64,000 bases of DNA from positions 1,097,501 to 1,161,500 of the forward strand of contig WPIO01000065.1 in NCBI GenBank assembly GCA_009760855.2, given 5' to 3'. Of this stretch, positions 59,350 through 64,000 are shown piece by piece. A program made the position numbers and the translations under genes. This stretch comes from Cristatella mucedo (taxonomy: Eukaryota; Bryozoa; Phylactolaemata; Cristatellidae). The notes under the pieces were generated by a model that worked only from the letters and a program-made list of their open reading frames with translations, searched no databases and was not told where the DNA came from. Each line of letters begins with the position of its first letter. The stretch's first letter is position 1.

Positions 59350-59535
59350 TAATAAAATTTGGTGGGTCTTTGCGATTCGTCCTGCGTGTGCGTGTACCTG
59401 CTTACACAACGCCAGCTGCGTGCTGATGTTACCACCAAGCATTTGGTAATGCTTTCTATGCATCATTTTTAAAGTGCCTAGAGAGAGATTCGATTCTCTG
59501 ATGACGCTATACAAATTTTGTATTATTATTCTATT
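59350..59535 (+). mobile_element. L2-A 3' end, diverged
   Basis: 'tttggtgggtctttgcgatt' (end of RT), then 'aaagtgcctagagagagatt' and 'ttctctgatgacgctataca' (hairpin) and an ATT tail, meeting a minus copy at 59536. Confidence 0.7.
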
Positions 59536-59765
59536 AATAAATCTACATAGCACCCTAAGAAAACTTAATCTCCTTCTAGGCACTTTACGTTTCCTTTAAA
59601 GGAAGCACGATCAAATTGTTAGTGATAACTTGTACTATGTCAACAAGCACAACATGGTTAGAGGTGACATGCACAGGGTCAACATGTAAATACGGGTAGT
59701 GGCAGCATGCACTGTTAGCACGCATTAGCAGACAAAGGATAAAATCAGTACAACCAAATGCACCT
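59536..59765 (-). mobile_element. L2-A 3' end
   Basis: 'agaaaacttaatctccttct' (hairpin), 'gttagaggtgacatgcacag' and 'agtggcagcatgcactgtta' (3' UTR) on the minus strand; tail-to-tail with the preceding copy. Confidence 0.85.
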
Positions 59766-60063
59766 ATGTTTGGCTGCAACCAAAGTCACCTCTAGTCTAG
59801 TATAGTCTAGTAGTCGAGTATCTAGCTCTAGTAGCAAAGTCAGACTCTATGTTGGGCAACTCTGTGGTCCACTAGACAACTCATGCTGTTGCAGCTTCAG
59901 CGCGGTGCTGGCTATCGGGAGCTCGCCTATCGCGCTGCAAAACTCTTCCCTACTTTGTTTCTTGTTAGTTGACTTGCTGACTGATGACTTTCAGTCAGAA
60001 GGGCGAATCAGCCCAAATAGACATGCTCTATTCCGAGCAAAAATGAATAAGTATTAAATCCAA

Positions 60064-60065
60064 TG

Positions 60066-60099
<34 letters not shown>

Positions 60100-60105
60100 A
60101 ATGTA
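60064..60105. repeat. (TA)n(GA)n microsatellite
   Basis: TA units to 60088 followed by GA units; lies at the 3' side of the minus-strand LINE fossil. Confidence 0.9.
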
Positions 60106-60149
60106 TTAAAATATTCAACTGACATATATACATTAGCCGGCGGTGCCCT

Positions 60150-60535
60150 GCCCTGCCGGGGTCGAGGGTCTTAGCCAGGCCCTCCGGTTTAGGAACAGGA
60201 ATCGCACGGCTTCCGAACCATGGCGTCGCAGACGCAAAGCCGCCTCAACGCCCCTCGCTACGCACGTGGACTGCCAAGGTCCGCCAGGCAAACTTCACTG
60301 TTTGGTAACCAGCTGCCGAGAGCCCCGGCCACGAAGGGCCTCACCACCGTCGACCGGTAGCCAGCGGTCAGGAAACAGCCGGCAATGGCCGCCTACTTAT
60401 CGGTCTTGTTACGGGCCGTCACCGTCAGAACATCTTCACTGCCGTCGAACGGCACCGTCGCATCTAGGATAACCAGATCGATGCCGCTGTCTATCAACCG
60501 GTCCGGCTGGAGACCCGGACCACTGAATTTTGGGA
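60150..60535 (-). pseudogene. Fossil of an RLE-type LINE (R2/NeSL-like), C-terminal endonuclease part
   Basis: Minus frame: GLQPDRLIDSGIDLVILDAT then VPFDGSEDVLTVTARNKTDK, a stop where family members have Tyr, and AAIAGCFLTAGYRSTVVRPF, VAGALGSWLPNSEV, stop, LRRLCVCDAMVRKPCDS. This is the 'PDxVxxxxxxxxxxDxxVPFE...R..K..KY...G......fvvGaLGsW' C-terminal segment of restriction-like-endonuclease retrotransposons. At least three in-frame stops, so dead. It lies in the intron between polycystin exons (a) and (b). Confidence 0.65.
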
Positions 60536-61451
60536 TTTTTTGAAATGGACACCAAGGCTAATCTGTGTCTGCGACATAGCGCTGCCAACTGCACAAAAGT
60601 ACATCCGAACCCATCGTGATACCGAAGCAAAATTTCTAACACTAGCTTACACGTTAATTGAAGCAGAGCAGATTGCCGAATGTGGCTGGGAAAAGACATT
60701 TGATTAAACTTGCAGCAAGAAAACGCCTCATCACCCTGGATGGTTGCTGAATGTAACGAAGCATCACAGTGCCTAGATTGAGCCTCTCGGCTGCTGTTCA
60801 CTTCGTCGACTGCTCTTCGGCTTCAGCTAGGCTTAATCGGAACTGTTCTCCAGAGTCTTGAGTCTTACAGAAAGCTCGTCGGCGTTATACCGGCTAATAG
60901 CTATTTGAACGGGTTTTAAAGGGAATCGTTCGAAATCAACAGGCAACGTTTTCAAGACTAGTTTCTCGGTCGTGTAAAGGCGCTCGCAATCGCGCGAACT
61001 CCTTATCTGTTGGCGGCTCTGAGCTAGTCAATCAACAACCACGAGAACTCCACCAAAACATGTAAAGTTTTTAGGTTGCCGGCCGACCATTCTAACGCGT
61101 TAATATTGCTAGTAATACTTGCAATTGCTGATTGTAGTGCAGGACCCTACCTGTGCTTTTCCTCGCCTACGGTAGGCAAGTCTAACAAGTACAAGGCAGT
61201 AGAAGGCGCTTGGAAAGCTCGTTGCACGCTCGCATGCACCCAGTCTCCTACTTATTGCAGTCGCCTACTGCAAGAGGCCCAGAGGCCTCCCCGGGTCGCC
61301 CATTGCTGGACGCTCTAGCTAGGGGAAAGGCGTGCGCTCCTCTCCTGCCGCTCGTAGCGCTCGTCTTACCGCGAGCTCTCTTTCAAGTCTTGACCGCTGA
61401 GGAGCTGAAGAAGATCCAGCCGAGACATTTCGCGACGCGCCGTGCACTTAC
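60536..61451. other. Polycystin intron, nothing recognised
   Basis: Open frames at 61076-61497(+) overlap exon (a) on the other strand and have no known match. Confidence 0.35.
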
Positions 61452-61630
61452 CAATTGGGAGATGAGCCGGTATTGTCGTGGAACAGCTCGAGGCTGATCA
61501 GAGACCCCAGCTTTTGCTTGAACATCAAAATAAACGTGTCTTCAGCAGCAGTCGTGAAATGAGGCACCCTCTTGTTAGAGAGCCACAGCTGCTCCGAATT
61601 TCCTATCGTTCCGTACAACTTGATTCCTAC
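61452..61630 (-). CDS. Polycystin-1-like exon (a): second half of PLAT/LH2 domain
   Basis: 179 bases, phase 0 start, ending with two bases (TG) of a Trp codon. The acceptor TTTATAG precedes 61630; the donor is GTAAGT at 61451-61446. The peptide begins VGIKLYGTIG and ends LELFHDNTGSSPNW. This is the conserved core of the PLAT domain of polycystin-1 family proteins, which have 'HDNSGxSPxW' at this point. PLAT is the cytoplasmic beta-sandwich between TM1 and the extracellular GPS/GAIN region... here it lies N-terminal to the next TM exon; it binds lipid and protein partners. The exon encoding the first PLAT strands was not found between 61631 and 64000 and is probably outside the window. Confidence 0.9.
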
Positions 61631-62350
61631 CTATAAAGTAGTAGCCCGATAGAAGGCAAATTTGCAAAGCTGCTGATAAGATGGTCAATGCATCATCCTA
61701 TCAAGCTGTCTTTGTGTGGAAATGCGGCCGAGCTCAATTTTTGGACCCTCACATTTCAATGTCAAAATCCACTGCTTAACAAAAAACATGAAAATATTTC
61801 GCTATTTTCAACCAAAAAAGGAAGATTCGTTATCAACTACTGTCCTTTCTAGGCGTATTTAGATTATCTTAGGGATATGGTTGAGAACTTCACTCTTATT
61901 ACTTCTCCGAGTATGCTTAATTTGAACAAAAGCAGGCAGAGAGAATCGATAGATAGTCAACTGAGGTTCGTGGCTCGAGTCCTCTTGAGACGGTATAAAT
62001 GGCTCGGGACAAGCAGATGCTGATCATCCAAAAGTATAATTCGGCAAGCCTGACTTCTGTTTCAGTGTCTTATAAATAATGCTCTTAAAATTATTTTCTT
62101 CAACACAAAATATTAGTTTGACTGTACCTTCTGCTCTTCGAGGTAACCCGAAACCTCAGTGCATTTTACCGAACGAACTAAATTGTCAAAACAGACTCCT
62201 TTAATTGGCGTTGGACCATAAGCTCAGGCTTCGTGACCTGATACAATTAGTTTTTTTCTGTAGGTCATTAAGGAAGGTACATTTCCTTCTCGCCGTATTG
62301 TGAAGCTACCTTTTTTCATAGTCGCGCAGATCAATAGTAGTAATGAGAAG
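61631..62350. other. Polycystin intron 5' of exon (a)
   Basis: Searched on the minus strand for the first half of the PLAT domain; none found. Confidence 0.4.
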
Positions 62351-62354
62351 AAAC

Positions 62355-62600
62355 TAGTATCGCTCCGCTAGAGAACTGAATCTGTTTCTAGGCATTTTAC
62401 AAGTGCTACAAAGAAAGCATGTCCATTTTTTTAGTGATAGCATATATAGGCCGCATATCGACTGATACGCGTTGATAAATGGCCAAAGACGACACCAATG
62501 CTGTGCGGAATAGTGGATTATATTATTCAACTTACTTTTAAATACTATCAAGTAAAGAATGTCATAAGCTCAGTCGGGAATAGACTTCAGGCTTGGGACA
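62355..62600 (-). mobile_element. L2-A 3' end, diverged
   Basis: 'agagaactgaatctgtttct', 'aggcattttacaagtgctac' and 'gctcagtcgggaatagactt' match the hairpin, 3' UTR start and late RT of minus-strand copies. Confidence 0.65.
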
Positions 62601-63555
62601 GCACAAGAAGAAAGGCAGAAGATTGAATGGCGGCGAACGTACTTGCGCTGTGGTTCCGCTGTTGTATTGCCATCCCGTGATAACAGTGATCAAATACGCC
62701 GATCTCTGAGCTTGAGCTTTATCGGAATTCACCGACAAGCGTGCCTGAAATTGTTACAGTAGCCGCTGCCGCTGACTCTTAACAACGCTTTTGGCTCTTC
62801 GCAAACATTCGACGTTATCACCAAGCAGCGTAGCGATGCTTATGCTATATTCGTATGTTAGCAGTTACTGACGTATGACATCTGTACTTCGCTGATGAGT
62901 TTTCATTCAATAGCCAGAGAATACCGTTGAGCTGCTACCCATATTTTGCCAATGATGCTAGGACAGTTTTGTACTGCTATTGCGACGCTCCATTCAGCAT
63001 GATAACATGTGAATAGTCTAGGGGTACCTACAATCAACTTGAGTACATCGCGATCCTCGAGGCACCACATATTTAAAAACTTGACTTTAAATTGTTCTTT
63101 CTTGTGGGTCATTCGTCGACCTATGCGATAATAGTACATTATCATTCTCATTCGACTTAAAATCGAGCTGCGCTCAGTCCCAGGGCAGACGACCGTCGGT
63201 CGTTATGTATTTCCAAAATACGCTTTTACTTATCAACGTCGCTAATAGACACCAAGCCTGCACTTTGACAGGAGGCAGGATAGGCGATGGCGCCCGTTCA
63301 TCTTGGCTGTTGGAGAAAAGACACTCGTGAGCCGTGAGGCGTGGAATCCATCGCGGAGTAGCTCAGTATTCACATCCCGAATGGCGAATGGCTGCCGTTC
63401 CCTGACAATGCGGCTGACCACGGAAGGCCACGAGGACCCACTAACCGATCATGATGGAAAATAAACGCAATCTCTGTTCATGTTCGTATATTCCGCTATT
63501 CCCAGTAGTATTTTGTTCGTCTCCCTCTGAGCTGTTGCCCTTGAACAGCAACCGC
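62601..63555. other. Unassigned, probably polycystin intron
   Basis: No gene or named repeat seen. Confidence 0.35.
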
Positions 63556-63559
63556 CATC

Positions 63560-64000
63560 AATTCAAAAATGCTTATGTCAACGATCAACCATCTCCTTAA
63601 CCGCCCCTAAGTTAGCTCCTTACCTACTGATAGTTGTGATGATCTTTCTGACCGGTTCTCTGGCATATTTCTCGGCAAGATAGATAAGATCCGAGAATCC
63701 ATCCCTATGGTGGAACCATTCACTCTCGACCACTGACACTCAATTTTGTGCAGCTCCTCAATGTCTAATTTTAAGGTCACGAGTGACCTCACCATGAAAT
63801 TCGTATCCCCAATTAAAGAAGACAACTACTGCTATGGATCCGATTCCCACAGCCCTGCTTGTACGAAGCATGGATCTGCTGCTTCCAAGGCCATAACTTA
63901 CATTATAAATATGTAATTAGCTTCGGGTCATGCCCCGGCACCTTTCAAAAAGGCAAAAGTCAGGCCACTACTCAAGAAAGAAACACTAGACGAAGAGAAC
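63560..64000 (+). mobile_element. L2-A copy, linker and start of RT, runs off the window
   Basis: 'tcaacgatcaaccatctcct' and 'aaaggcaaaagtcaggccac' align with 34258 onward and 42790 onward in other copies. Frameshifts and a stop show it is decayed. Cut by the window end. Confidence 0.8.

Overview
This window is animal (metazoan) genomic DNA, about 64 kb. The coding signal is short exons bounded by GT/AG splice sites and separated by kilobase introns. Most of the rest is non-LTR retrotransposons, tRNA-derived SINEs and microsatellites. The species cannot be fixed from the sequence. The dominant LINE, with a short hairpin 3' end and an (ATT)n tail, belongs to the L2/CR1 group, which is common in marine invertebrates and fish.

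Two real host genes are recognised, both on the minus strand. (1) GRHPR (glyoxylate/hydroxypyruvate reductase) lies at 19.5-7.3 kb as three exons (19481-19262, 11329-11159, 7933-7278). They join in frame into a protein of about 348 residues with the Rossmann glycine motif and the Arg/Glu/His catalytic set. (2) A polycystin-1-like gene (PKD1/PKD1L/PKDREJ family) is represented by five exons spread over 35 kb (61630-61452, 59105-58754, 52469-52330, 31454-31306, 26113-26003). These splice with matching phases into about 310 residues: the second half of a PLAT/LH2 domain, TM1, TM2, TM3 and TM4. The start of PLAT and everything after TM4 were not found; the 5' part probably lies beyond base 64000.

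Repeats by region. 0-5 kb: unassigned GC-rich DNA, then broken L2 copies. 5.7-19.5 kb: GRHPR, whose introns hold L2 pieces, a large near-perfect palindrome (8.8-9.1 kb), SINEs, GA/CT/CA tracts, and two unidentified candidate exons (12.8 and 11.9 kb). 21-24.5 kb: L2 copies. 26-63 kb: the polycystin introns, packed with L2 copies in both orientations. The best-preserved ORFs are at 34232-35965(+), 42693-44192(+) and 48144-45904(-, one internal stop). A second L2-like family (here L2-B), tRNA-SINEs, an inverted duplication at 39.8-40.5 kb, long (TG)n and (TA)n tracts and a fossil of a restriction-endonuclease-type LINE (60.15-60.54 kb) are also present.

The most notable system is a LINE/SINE partnership. 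The 3' end of the main LINE (here L2-A) and of a tRNA-derived SINE (SINE-A, eight copies) share the same nested hairpin: outer stem AGCGCC/GGCGCT, inner stem AGAGA/TCTCT. Several insertions consist of almost nothing but this hairpin end (about 80 bp), including one at 4356-4437 flanked by a TATA duplication. L2-A, L2-B, SINE-A and SINE-B are working labels used here, not database names.
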